From positions 1 through 13,924 of the forward strand of contig JBIOWI010000279.1 of assembly GCA_044868325.1 (NCBI GenBank): 13,924 bases of DNA. Reading direction: 5' to 3'. This document shows positions 6,775 to 13,843 of the stretch, piece after piece. The DNA is from AWTP1-13 sp044868325 (GTDB lineage: Bacteria; Pseudomonadota; Alphaproteobacteria; Rhizobiales; Hyphomicrobiaceae). Made by a program: the position numbers and the translations under genes. The notes below the pieces were generated by a model. That model had not been told where the DNA came from and searched no databases. It worked only from the letters and a program-made list of their open reading frames with translations. Each line of letters begins with the position of its first letter. Within the stretch, counting starts at the first letter, position 1.

Positions 6775-7473
6775 ATGCTGCTGACACCAACCGAGCTGGA
6801 AAGGCTGACGATCTTCACCGCCGCGGAGCTGGCACGGCGGCGGCGCGACAAGGGGCTCAAGCTGAACCACCCGGAGGCCGTTGCGCTCATCGCCGACGCC
6901 ATCCTGGAAGGCGCCCGCGAAGGCCGCTCGGTTGCGGAGATGATGGCGCTCGGCCCGACCCTGCTGACAACCGGCGACGTGATGCCAGGCGTGGCCGGGA
7001 TGCTTCCCATCCTGCAGGTTGAAGGCACGTTTGCCGACGGCACGAAGCTGGTCACCATTCACGAGCCGATCCGTCCTGCGCCGGGCGCCGATGGCGCTGC
7101 CGACATCGAGCCTGGAGAGATTCTCGCCGAGGATCGCGAGATCGAGATCAATGCCGGCCGCAGAAGGGTATCGGTCATGGTCCTGAACACCGGCGACCGC
7201 CCGGTCCAGATCGGCAGCCACTATCATTTCTTCGAGACCAACAAGGCTCTGCAATTCGATCGTGCCAAGGCCTTCGGCATGCGCCTGGATGTGCCCGCCG
7301 GCACTGCCGTGCGCTTCGAGCCGGGTCAGGAGAAGGAGGTAGCGTTGGTGGAGCTCGGGGGCCGCCGCGAGATTTCCGGACTGAACGGGCTTTCCGATGG
7401 GGCAACCGATGGCGACGGTGCCCGTGTCGCCGCCCTCGCCAAGGCCCGCGTTGCCGGATTCAAGGGCGCCTAG
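6775..7473 (+). CDS. ureAB: Urease subunit gamma/beta fusion (UreAB)
   Basis: This 232-residue protein joins the gamma and beta urease subunits in one chain. Residues 1-100 are gamma, with LTPTELERL, GLKLNHPEAVALIAD and GTKLVTIHEPI. After a short linker (about 101-112), residues 113-205 are beta, starting PGEIL with NTGDRPVQIGSHYHFFETN and PAGTAVRFEPGQ. A 25-30-residue Asp/Ala-rich tail follows. Both subunits are structural, packing around the UreC active-site subunit. Gamma-beta fusion is known from Helicobacter UreA and from UreAB of some alphaproteobacteria and actinobacteria, so it is not unique. The ATG was chosen for the GGGAG at 6766-6770. It ends 5 nt before ureC. Confidence 0.93.
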   Translation: MLLTPTELERLTIFTAAELARRRRDKGLKLNHPEAVALIADAILEGAREGRSVAEMMALGPTLLTTGDVMPGVAGMLPILQVEGTFADGTKLVTIHEPIRPAPGADGAADIEPGEILAEDREIEINAGRRRVSVMVLNTGDRPVQIGSHYHFFETNKALQFDRAKAFGMRLDVPAGTAVRFEPGQEKEVALVELGGRREISGLNGLSDGATDGDGARVAALAKARVAGFKGA

Positions 7474-7478
7474 CGGCC

Positions 7479-9188
7479 ATGAAGATCAGCGGCCGCAGAT
7501 ACGCAGACATGTACGGGCCCACGGTCGGGGACGGGGTCCGTCTCGGAGACACATCGCTGATCGCCGTGGTGGAGCGGGACTGCGCCGTCTACGGCGACGA
7601 GTGCCTGCACGGCGGCGGCAAGACGCTGCGCGACGGCATGGGCCTGGCGGCAGGCGTGACCAGCGCCGACGGCGCGCTCGATCTCCTGCTGTGCAACGTG
7701 GTCGTCATCGATGCCGCGCTCGGCATCGTCAAGGGCGACCTCGGCGTCAAGGATGGGCGCATCGTCGGGTTGGGCAAGGCCGGCAACCCCGCGATCATGG
7801 ACGGCGTCGACCCGCGCCTGATCGTCTCGGCGGCGACGACGGTGCGCGACTGCGAGGGGCTCATCTGCACCGCCGGAGCCATCGACGTGCACGTGCATTT
7901 CGACAGCGCCCAGCTCGTCGAGCACGCCATCGCGTCCGGCATCACGACCATGATCGGCGGCTCGCTCGGGCCGATTACCGTCGGCATCGACTCCGGCGGT
8001 CCGTTCAATACGGGCAAGATGCTCCAGGCGGCGGAGCACTGGCCTATGAACTTCGGGTTCTTGGGCCGCGGCAACTCGCACAAGGCGGCCTCGCTCATCG
8101 AGCAACTTGCGGCCGGCAGCCTGGGCCTGAAGATCCATGAGGACTGGGGCGCGATGCCCGCCGTCATCGACACCTGCCTGAAGGTGGCGGATGAGCACGA
8201 CTTCCAGGTCCAGCTGCATACCGACACGCTGAACGAGTCGGGCTTCCTCGAGGATACGCTGGCGGCCATCGCCGGACGCACCATCCATATGTATCATACG
8301 GAGGGCGCGGGCGGCGGCCACGCACCGGATATCATCAGCGTGGCCGGCGTTGCCCATTGCCTGCCTTCTTCGACCAACCCGACCAATCCCTATACCGTCA
8401 ACACGTTCGACGAGCACCTCGACATGACGATGGTGTGCCACCATCTCAATCCGGCGATTCCGGAGGATGTGGCCTTCGCCGAGAGCCGTATCAGGGCACA
8501 GACTATCGCCGCCGAGGACGTGCTGCATGACATCGGCGCCATCTCAATGCTGGGCTCCGATAGCCAGGGCATGGGCCGCATCAACGAGGTCGTCTGCCGC
8601 ACCTGGCAGCTCGCCAGCAAGATGAAGGACCAGCGCGGGCGGCTGCCGGAGGAGCAGACAAGGATCGGAGACAACGAGCGCATCAAGCGCTACATCGCCA
8701 AGTACACGATCAACGCCGCCCGCACCTTCGGCATCGCCGGACACGTGGGCTCGCTGGAGGACGGCAAGCTCGCCGATATCGTCGTCTGGCGGCCCGCCTT
8801 CTTCGGGATCAAGCCTGAGCTTGTCATCAAGGGCGGGTTCATCGCGTGGGGAGCGATGGGCGACAGCGCAGCATCGCTGATGACCTGCGAGCCGCTCCTC
8901 TTAAGACCGCAGTGGGGCGCCTTCGGCGTCGCCAAGCAGGCGCTGAGCGTCAACTTCGCCCACCCTTACGCCATCGAGAGCGGACTTCGCGCGAAGCTCG
9001 GGCTGGCGAAGCCGCTGCTTGCCGCGCGAGGCGCTCGCGGCTTGAGCAAGAAGGACATGCTGCGCAACGACGCCTGCCCCGAGGTGCGCGTCGATCCGCA
9101 GACGTTCGAGGTCACCGTCGATGGCGTATTGGCGACTTGCGAGCCGGCCCGCCGGCTGCCGCTGGCCCAGCGCTACATGCTGCGTTGA
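7479..9188 (+). CDS. ureC: Urease alpha subunit UreC (pocket-variant form)
   Basis: UreC is the catalytic subunit, splitting urea into ammonia and carbamate at a di-nickel centre. At 569 residues it has normal length. All metal-site residues are present: His138 and His140 (DVHVH), carbamylated Lys218 and His220 (GLKIHEDWG), His247 (LHTDTLNESGF), His273 (YHTEGAGGGHAPD), flap Cys320-His321 (MVCHHL) and Asp361 (SDSQ). Two pocket segments are unusual. The usual GTGPAAGTxATTCTPGPW stretch reads SLGPITVGIDSGGPF here, three residues shorter (162-176). The usual SDSQAMGR reads SDSQGMGR (Gly364). Both replaced alanines are reported to contact urea in structures of Sporosarcina pasteurii urease. The protein is probably an active nickel amidohydrolase, but substrate preference could differ. 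It is the central gene of the operon, 5 nt after ureAB. Confidence 0.92.
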   Translation: MKISGRRYADMYGPTVGDGVRLGDTSLIAVVERDCAVYGDECLHGGGKTLRDGMGLAAGVTSADGALDLLLCNVVVIDAALGIVKGDLGVKDGRIVGLGKAGNPAIMDGVDPRLIVSAATTVRDCEGLICTAGAIDVHVHFDSAQLVEHAIASGITTMIGGSLGPITVGIDSGGPFNTGKMLQAAEHWPMNFGFLGRGNSHKAASLIEQLAAGSLGLKIHEDWGAMPAVIDTCLKVADEHDFQVQLHTDTLNESGFLEDTLAAIAGRTIHMYHTEGAGGGHAPDIISVAGVAHCLPSSTNPTNPYTVNTFDEHLDMTMVCHHLNPAIPEDVAFAESRIRAQTIAAEDVLHDIGAISMLGSDSQGMGRINEVVCRTWQLASKMKDQRGRLPEEQTRIGDNERIKRYIAKYTINAARTFGIAGHVGSLEDGKLADIVVWRPAFFGIKPELVIKGGFIAWGAMGDSAASLMTCEPLLLRPQWGAFGVAKQALSVNFAHPYAIESGLRAKLGLAKPLLAARGARGLSKKDMLRNDACPEVRVDPQTFEVTVDGVLATCEPARRLPLAQRYMLR

Positions 9189-9204
9189 AGTCGAGGGATC
9201 TGGC

Positions 9205-9852
9205 ATGCCGCTCGAACCGGAGCGCGGTTGCAGGGCAACGGACAGCGGAGCGGCTCGCGTCGGTATCGGCGGCCCTGTGGGGAGCGGCAAGACGGCGCTG
9301 CTCGAACGGCTCATTCCGGCGTTCCAGCGGCGCAACGTCGACCTTGCGGTGGTGACGAACGATCTGGTTACCCAGGAGGACGCCGAGCGTTTGCGGCGCG
9401 GGGGACTGATTGCGCCGGAGCGGGTTGCCGCGGTCGAGGCCGGCGCCTGCCCGCACACGGTGATCCGCGAGGACCCGACGCTTAACATCGCAGCGGCCGA
9501 CGATCTGGAACAGCGCTTCCCGGGCCTTGAGCTGATCCTGATCGAGTCCGGCGGAGACAACCTGGCTTCGACCTTCTCTCTCGATCTCGTCGACTTCTGG
9601 CTGTTCGTGATCGATGTCGCAGGCGGCGACGACATTCCCAGGAAGCGCGGCCCCGGCGTGCTTCAGTGCGATGCGCTCGTTATCAACAAGGTGGACCTTG
9701 CGCCGCACGTCGGCGTCGATCTCGGCCGAATGGTGGCTGAGGCAACGGCTGTGCGGTCTGGCCGTCCGGTGCTGCTCTCCAATTGCCGCAGCGGGCTTGG
9801 CGCAGAGGCCATCGCCGGTGCGATCGCCTATCATGTACTCTTCGATCGATGA
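9205..9852 (+). CDS. ureG: Urease accessory GTPase UreG
   Basis: UreG is the SIMIBI-class GTPase that receives nickel from UreE and powers assembly of the urease active site. The 215-residue protein shows P-loop GPVGSGKT (23-30), the metal-binding Cys-Pro-His motif in GACPHTVIRED (82-84), the switch segment ESGGDNL (114-120), DVAGGDDIPRK and the guanine-specificity motif NKVD (161-164). The ATG at 9205 has GAGGGA 6 nt upstream. The same frame is open back into ureC, but that extension is shadow sequence. The roughly 17 residues before RVGIGGPVG lack a His-rich stretch. Its TGA overlaps the ureD ATG (ATGA at 9849-9852). Confidence 0.92.
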   Translation: MPLEPERGCRATDSGAARVGIGGPVGSGKTALLERLIPAFQRRNVDLAVVTNDLVTQEDAERLRRGGLIAPERVAAVEAGACPHTVIREDPTLNIAAADDLEQRFPGLELILIESGGDNLASTFSLDLVDFWLFVIDVAGGDDIPRKRGPGVLQCDALVINKVDLAPHVGVDLGRMVAEATAVRSGRPVLLSNCRSGLGAEAIAGAIAYHVLFDR

Positions 9853-10718
9853 GGGACGGGGGCGCCTCCGACCCCGACCAAAGCACCCCGGAAGGGGAGC
9901 AGCTCACCGCGAAACGCGTCGACCTCGCTTTCGCCCGCGCAGGAGAGAGGACCTACCTCGCTCGCCAGCTCGTAGGCTACCCCTTTCATGTGACGCGCCC
10001 ATTCTATCTTGACCGTGAGCCGGCCGGGCTCGCCACGCTGTACCTGCAGTCGGCGGCTGGGGGCATCTACAGCGGAGACTGCCTGCAGCTGGCGATAGAC
10101 GCGGCGGCGGGAGCGCAATGCCAGGTCACCACCCAAGGCTCCACGATCGTGCACGATGGCCGCGGCCGCACGAGCCGTCTTGCGACCAGGCTCCGGGCTG
10201 GGCCAGGCGCTTTTGTCGGCCTGATCAATGAGCCGACGATCCTGTTTCGTGGCGCCGCCATCGATATGCGGACGGATGTTCGCCTGGACAGCGGCGCGAC
10301 CTCGGTCTTGGCCGACGCTCTGGTCCTGCACGATCCCAGCGGCAACAGCCGTGAAGGTTTCGCTTTCTTCGCCAGCCAACTGACGGTGACGGCAGCCTCG
10401 GGCCGCTTGCTGCTTGTGGATCGATTGCGTGTCACGGGGGCCGACTTCTCGCGCTTGGCACCGCACGGGCCCCTCGCCACTGCGGGTACTGTCTACGCCC
10501 TCGGCCGCCTCCCGGCGAACGTGAGCCTGGAGGGCCTGGAGCACGGCATTGCCGCCGCCGGGTCCTCGGTGGCCGCCACACGCCTCCCCAACGACGCCGG
10601 GCTCATGGTCCGTGTGCTGGCGGCGAACGGTGCCCAGCTTACGCGCGCGCTCCGCCTGGCCTGGGAGCTGCTGTTCGCCGATCTGTTCGGCGCTCTCCCG
10701 GGAGACCGCCCGAAATAG
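9849..10718 (+). CDS. ureD: Urease accessory protein UreD (UreH)
   Basis: UreD binds apo-urease first and provides the platform for UreF and UreG during nickel insertion. The 289-residue protein shows the family segments PFYLDREPAGLATLYLQSAAGGIYSGD (about 56-82), TTQGSTIVHDGRGR and LINEPTILFRGA. It also has the C-terminal region MVRVLAANGAQLTRALRLAWELLFADLFG. Its length is normal. The start inside the ureG stop codon was chosen over an upstream in-frame ATG at 9783 that would overlap ureG by 70 nt. In many urease operons ureD comes first; here it closes the cluster. Confidence 0.88.
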   Translation: MRDGGASDPDQSTPEGEQLTAKRVDLAFARAGERTYLARQLVGYPFHVTRPFYLDREPAGLATLYLQSAAGGIYSGDCLQLAIDAAAGAQCQVTTQGSTIVHDGRGRTSRLATRLRAGPGAFVGLINEPTILFRGAAIDMRTDVRLDSGATSVLADALVLHDPSGNSREGFAFFASQLTVTAASGRLLLVDRLRVTGADFSRLAPHGPLATAGTVYALGRLPANVSLEGLEHGIAAAGSSVAATRLPNDAGLMVRVLAANGAQLTRALRLAWELLFADLFGALPGDRPK

Positions 10719-10833
10719 ATGCGAAGGCCTCGGCGGTTGCGATGGCGCCGCCAGGGCAACGCCGTGCCGGTGCAGCCACACCCCCTTGCGCGCGGGCTCT
10801 CCCGCAGGGATGGTCATAGGGCAACGTGCGTCC

Positions 10834-10850
10834 CACATGCTTCTCATGTG
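10834..10850 (+). repeat. Short inverted repeat before the small orphan gene
   Basis: CACATG (10834-10839) and CATGTG (10845-10850) form a perfect 6-bp-arm inverted repeat with a 5-nt spacer. It ends just before the ribosome site at 10853. It could be a small operator or a hairpin affecting start access. The rest of the 145-nt spacer after ureD (10719-10863) shows no recognisable promoter or terminator. Confidence 0.25.
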
Positions 10851-10863
10851 ACGGAGTGTGCCG

Positions 10864-11175
10864 GTGCCGAGCCCGACCTACCTGCTGTTCCGGGCGGCCA
10901 TCCTTGGCCGCAAGCAGGTCACGTGCCTCTACCGGGGGAAGCGCCGTGAGCTTTGTCCCCACGTGCTCGGCTTCAGGAATGGACGGGAGCGGGTGCTGGC
11001 CTATCAGTTCGGAGGAGAAAGTGCCTCCAATCTGCCGCCGGGAGGCGAGTGGCGCTGCCTCAACCTCGATGAGGTACGTCAGGCCCGCATGCAGGGCGGA
11101 GATTGGCATACCGGCGAGCGCCACAGCACGGCGCAGTCCTGCATCGATATCGTCGACGTCGACGTGAGCCGCTGA
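10864..11175 (+). CDS. Small conserved-looking protein of unknown function
   Basis: I do not recognise a named family. The frame encodes about 103 residues. The GTG at 10864 is preferred because GGAG (10853-10856) is 7 nt upstream; a GTG at 10858 would be only 1 nt from that site, and an in-frame TGA at 10849 blocks anything earlier. The protein starts SPTYLLFRAAILGRKQVTCLYRG and contains RRELCPHVLGF, YQFGGES, LPPGGEWRC and a C-terminal CIDIVDVDVS. The balance of hydrophobic, charged and aromatic residues looks like a folded soluble domain, loosely reminiscent of WYL-type ligand folds. I recall similar alphaproteobacterial hypothetical proteins beginning YLLFR. Three Cys are present in the core but no obvious metal motif. 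It sits between ureD and a LuxR regulator, on the same strand as both. Confidence 0.65.
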   Translation: MPSPTYLLFRAAILGRKQVTCLYRGKRRELCPHVLGFRNGRERVLAYQFGGESASNLPPGGEWRCLNLDEVRQARMQGGDWHTGERHSTAQSCIDIVDVDVSR

Positions 11176-11333
11176 TCGAGCCGTGTTTGGAAATGCGAGT
11201 TCTCCGGGAGACAAGAACCCATCCTCGCGCCGATCATCCACCGCATCCGTTGTGCATGCCCCCATCGTCTTGCCCGCCGGCGCTGCCCACTCTACCCTCC
11301 TGCCGAGGGGAGGCGTAACGTAACGGGGCTCGC

Positions 11334-12473
11334 GTGCACGATGTGCTCTCAGACGCGACGGTGCTCGAGCTCGTCGAGCGCATCTATGCCGCCGGATGCG
11401 ACCCCGGGGAGTGGCAGCGCGTTGTCGAGGACCTGCACGCCCGGCTGCCTAACATCGGTATCAGCACGCACCTGCATGTGGCAGGCACCGGCCTGACCGG
11501 CCATGCCGCCGGCATCGCCCCGGAGCACCTGGACAGCTATTTCGCGCACTACCATTCGCTGAACCCCTACACTGACATGTTCACACGCTTGCAGGTGGGG
11601 CGGGTCTACACCACGACGGATCTCAGCACGCGCACCTGGGTCAAGCGTCATCCCTTCTTCCACGAGTGGCTGAGGCCCGCAGGCGACTTCACGCACGGGG
11701 CCTCCGTCGTGCTGGCCCGCGACAAGCGTCGGCAGATGCGCGTGTGCCTCGACATTCCCGACCGCCTCGGCGGCACCGAGCAGACGTGCGCCCTGCTGCT
11801 GGGGAGGCTCCGCGCCCACCTCATGCGCGCCTTCGAGGTCAATGAGCGGCTGCGGGGAGCGGTCGCAACCGAGCACGTGCTGAGCGACATGCTCGACCGT
11901 ATCGACGGCGCCGCCATCGTTCTCGGTGCCCATGCGCGGGTGCTCGCACTCAACCGTCGTGCCGAGAGGATGCTGCGCGTCGGTCGCCTCTTCAGGGTCA
12001 ATACGAGGGGCTGCCTGATCTTCCGTCATCCGGATAGCGAGGTCAGCTTTTGCCAGGCGCTGGCGGTGGCGCTCGGCTCCCTGCTCGATGGGGTACCGTT
12101 TGCGTTTGCCGCACCAGAAGGCGTGAGCGTCGTCGTCCTGCCGCTGCGGCCGGCCACGGGCGGCGCCGCCTCGCCGACGGTGCCTCCCCAGGCGTTGCTG
12201 GTGGCGCGCCAGCGCGGCGAGGCCGCGGCGCTGCCGAGGGACCTGCTCAAGAGCCTCTACGCCCTCACCAATGCGGAGGTCGAGGTGGCGCTCAAGATCG
12301 CCGCCGGCGTCGGCGTCGCCGATGCGGCCGAGGCCCTGGGCGTGACGCGCACCACGGCCCGCAACCAGCTCGCCGCTGCCATGGCCAAGATGGGCGTGCA
12401 TCGCCAGGGCGAGCTGGTGGCCGTGCTGGCCGGCTTGGCGCCCCGCCTGAGGCTCGACCGCGACGGCGGGTGA
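11334..12473 (+). CDS. LuxR-type helix-turn-helix transcriptional regulator
   Basis: This 379-residue protein ends in a LuxR/FixJ-type DNA-binding domain (about 311-368): LTNAEVEVALKIAAGVGVADAAEALGV, then TRTTARNQLAAAMAKMGVHRQGELVAVL. The N-terminal half (about 1-170) contains YHSLNPYTDMF and HPFFHEWLRPAGDFTHGASV, a sensor-like region common in LuxR proteins of Hyphomicrobiales. A PAS-like segment follows (GAAIVLGAHARVLALNRRAERML, about 192-214). There is no receiver domain with a phosphorylatable Asp, so it is not a classic response regulator. The start is a GTG: an in-frame TAA at 11316 blocks extension, and a G-rich ACGGGG lies 5 nt upstream. The signal and targets are unknown; the neighbouring urease and amide genes are possible targets. 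The 158-nt spacer before it shows no convincing promoter. Confidence 0.85.
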   Translation: MHDVLSDATVLELVERIYAAGCDPGEWQRVVEDLHARLPNIGISTHLHVAGTGLTGHAAGIAPEHLDSYFAHYHSLNPYTDMFTRLQVGRVYTTTDLSTRTWVKRHPFFHEWLRPAGDFTHGASVVLARDKRRQMRVCLDIPDRLGGTEQTCALLLGRLRAHLMRAFEVNERLRGAVATEHVLSDMLDRIDGAAIVLGAHARVLALNRRAERMLRVGRLFRVNTRGCLIFRHPDSEVSFCQALAVALGSLLDGVPFAFAAPEGVSVVVLPLRPATGGAASPTVPPQALLVARQRGEAAALPRDLLKSLYALTNAEVEVALKIAAGVGVADAAEALGVTRTTARNQLAAAMAKMGVHRQGELVAVLAGLAPRLRLDRDGG

Positions 12474-12523
12474 GATCGATGGCGCGGCCGTTCGAGCCGC
12501 AGCGACGGGGCTGCCGCAGGGCG

Positions 12524-12545
12524 GCATGATGCATTTGCATCATGC
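12524..12545. repeat. Perfect palindrome between convergent genes
   Basis: GCATGATGCA (12524-12533) and TGCATCATGC (12536-12545) are exact reverse complements separated by TT. As RNA this would be a 9-bp stem with an ATTT loop. It lies 50 nt after the stop of the LuxR gene and is markedly more AT-rich than its surroundings. It could be a transcript-end hairpin (no T-run follows) or a dimeric protein-binding site. Confidence 0.55.
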
Positions 12546-12599
12546 GCTCTCGCCGGCCTGTGGCGTATTCCGATGATGCGCGGGCCTGCGGCAGCCGAG

Positions 12600-12631
12600 C
12601 AGGGCGACGGGTCATTGCACAGGTCGCCCTG
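12600..12631. other. Stem-loop in the convergent gap
   Basis: CAGGGCGAC (12600-12608) pairs with GTCGCCCTG (12623-12631), 9 bp around a 14-nt loop. It lies between the 3' ends of the + strand regulator and the - strand methyltransferase gene and may help end either transcript. No T-run is present on either side. Confidence 0.35.
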
Positions 12632-12651
12632 TGCGCCGAACATTCCTCGGT

Positions 12652-12679
12652 GCGGTGCGGGCGCAGGTCCGCGCACCGC
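12652..12679 (-). other. Stem-loop just after the methyltransferase stop
   Basis: GCGGTGCG (12652-12659) pairs with CGCACCGC (12672-12679) around a 12-nt loop. It begins 9 nt beyond the stop codon of the - strand gene. Its position fits a 3'-end hairpin or weak terminator, but the usual T-run is missing. Confidence 0.35.
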
Positions 12680-12688
12680 CGACTACGG

Positions 12689-13801
12689 TCAATCGCCCCA
12701 CACCTCCCGGGCGATGTCCACCACCAGCCGCAGCTTGGCCCACTGCTCCTCCTCGGTGAGCACGTTGCCCTCCTCGGTGGAGGCGAAGCCGCACTGGGGG
12801 GAGAGACAGAGCTGCTCCAGGGGCGCGTACCTGGAGGCCTCGTCGAGGCGGCGCTTGATGTCGTCCTTCTTTTCCAGCGCACCGGTTTTGGAGGTCACGA
12901 GGCCAACGACCACGCGCTTCTCGCCCTTGGGCAGGAACCGCAGGGGCTCCAGCCCGCCGGCGCGGTCGGTGTCCCACTCCATGAAGTAGCCGTCGTAGTC
13001 GACGCCGCCGAGCAGCAGCTCGGCCACCGGCTCGTAGCCGCCCTCCGAGATCCAGTGCGAGCGGAAGTTGCCGCGGCAGACGTGGGTGGTGACGACCATG
13101 TCGGCGGGCTTCGACTTCAGTGCCCGGTTGGTCATCTCGGCATAGATGGCGGGCAGCTCGTCGACGTTGTCGTCGCCGCGGGCCTTGGCCAGCGCTCGCT
13201 CGGCAGCCGAGCAGAGGTAGCCCCAGGTGGTATCGTCGAGCTGCAGGTAGCGGCAGCCGGCGTCGTAGAACGCCTTGACGACCTCGCCGTAGACCACGGC
13301 GAGGTCGTCGAAGAACTCGCGCAGGTCAGGGTAGACCTCCCTCCCGATGGCCATGCGGCCGTTGCGGAAGTGCAGGTTGGCCGGCGCCGGCACGGTCATC
13401 TTCGGGGTGACCTTGGTGTTGGCGGCCAGGAACTTGAAATGCTCCAGCATGGGGTGGTCGGCGGGAAAGCCGAGCTTGCCGGTGACGCGCAGCGCCCGCG
13501 GCGCGGTCTCGATGCCCTTGAACTGGATGCCCTTGTCGGCCTGGTAGAGCTCGACCCCGTCGAGCCCCTCGAAGAAGTCGAACTGCCACCAGGTGCGGCG
13601 GAACTCGCCGTCGGTGGCGAGCTTAAGGCCCAGCTCCTCCTGCTCCCTGACGATCTTGCGGATCTCCTGGTCCTCGACCGCCCTGAGTTCGGCCGAGCCG
13701 ATCTCGCCCTTGGCGCGCCTGGCGCGGGCCTCCTTCAAGGGGCCGCTGCGGAGCAGGCTGCCGACCTGGTCGGCGCGGTAGGGGGCGGTTGCGTCGGGCA
13801 T
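12689..13801 (-). CDS. Cobalamin-independent methionine synthase family protein (MetE C-terminal-domain-like)
   Basis: This is a 370-residue zinc-dependent methyltransferase-like protein corresponding to only the C-terminal catalytic half of MetE, as in YxjG/YxjH-type proteins. Typical residues are present: DGEFRR (64-69), QLDDTTW (187-193), the zinc ligands His240 and Cys242 (TTHVCRGN), Glu275 (YFMEWD) and Cys337 (LSPQCGFAST). The full-length protein is therefore not a broken metE; single-domain members are common. They are thought to transfer a methyl group to homocysteine or a similar thiol, but the physiological methyl donor is often unknown, and related folds include epoxyalkane:coenzyme M transferases. 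The ATG at 13801 has GAGAGGA 6 nt upstream (13808-13814 on the + strand). It is convergent with the LuxR gene and not part of the urease operon. Confidence 0.87.
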   Translation of the reverse strand: MPDATAPYRADQVGSLLRSGPLKEARARRAKGEIGSAELRAVEDQEIRKIVREQEELGLKLATDGEFRRTWWQFDFFEGLDGVELYQADKGIQFKGIETAPRALRVTGKLGFPADHPMLEHFKFLAANTKVTPKMTVPAPANLHFRNGRMAIGREVYPDLREFFDDLAVVYGEVVKAFYDAGCRYLQLDDTTWGYLCSAAERALAKARGDDNVDELPAIYAEMTNRALKSKPADMVVTTHVCRGNFRSHWISEGGYEPVAELLLGGVDYDGYFMEWDTDRAGGLEPLRFLPKGEKRVVVGLVTSKTGALEKKDDIKRRLDEASRYAPLEQLCLSPQCGFASTEEGNVLTEEEQWAKLRLVVDIAREVWGD

Positions 13802-13828
13802 GGGCGGTCCTCTCGGGTCTTGCAGTGC

Positions 13829-13843
13829 CGGGGTCGGACCCCG
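13829..13843. promoter_or_regulatory. Palindrome upstream of the MetE-like gene
   Basis: CGGGGTC and GACCCCG flank a single central G, a perfect 7-bp-arm palindrome. Its near end is 27 nt upstream of the start codon of the - strand methyltransferase gene, just outside its ribosome site. It may be an operator or a hairpin in the leader. The remaining sequence to the window end (13844-13924) shows no clear gene, and no SAM-riboswitch architecture could be recognised. Confidence 0.35.

Noticed and set aside
7470..8528. 352-codon antisense frame over ureC
   Set aside because: Compositionally biased, no domain, and opposite a certain gene.
12474..12688. Possible small gene or RNA in the convergent gap
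   Set aside because: The gap shows only hairpins; the short frames there overlap the hairpins or extend from neighbouring shadow frames and have no good ribosome site.
12689..13801. The MetE-like gene as a truncated metE pseudogene
   Set aside because: At 370 residues, with start, ribosome site and all zinc ligands, it matches the intact single-domain family.
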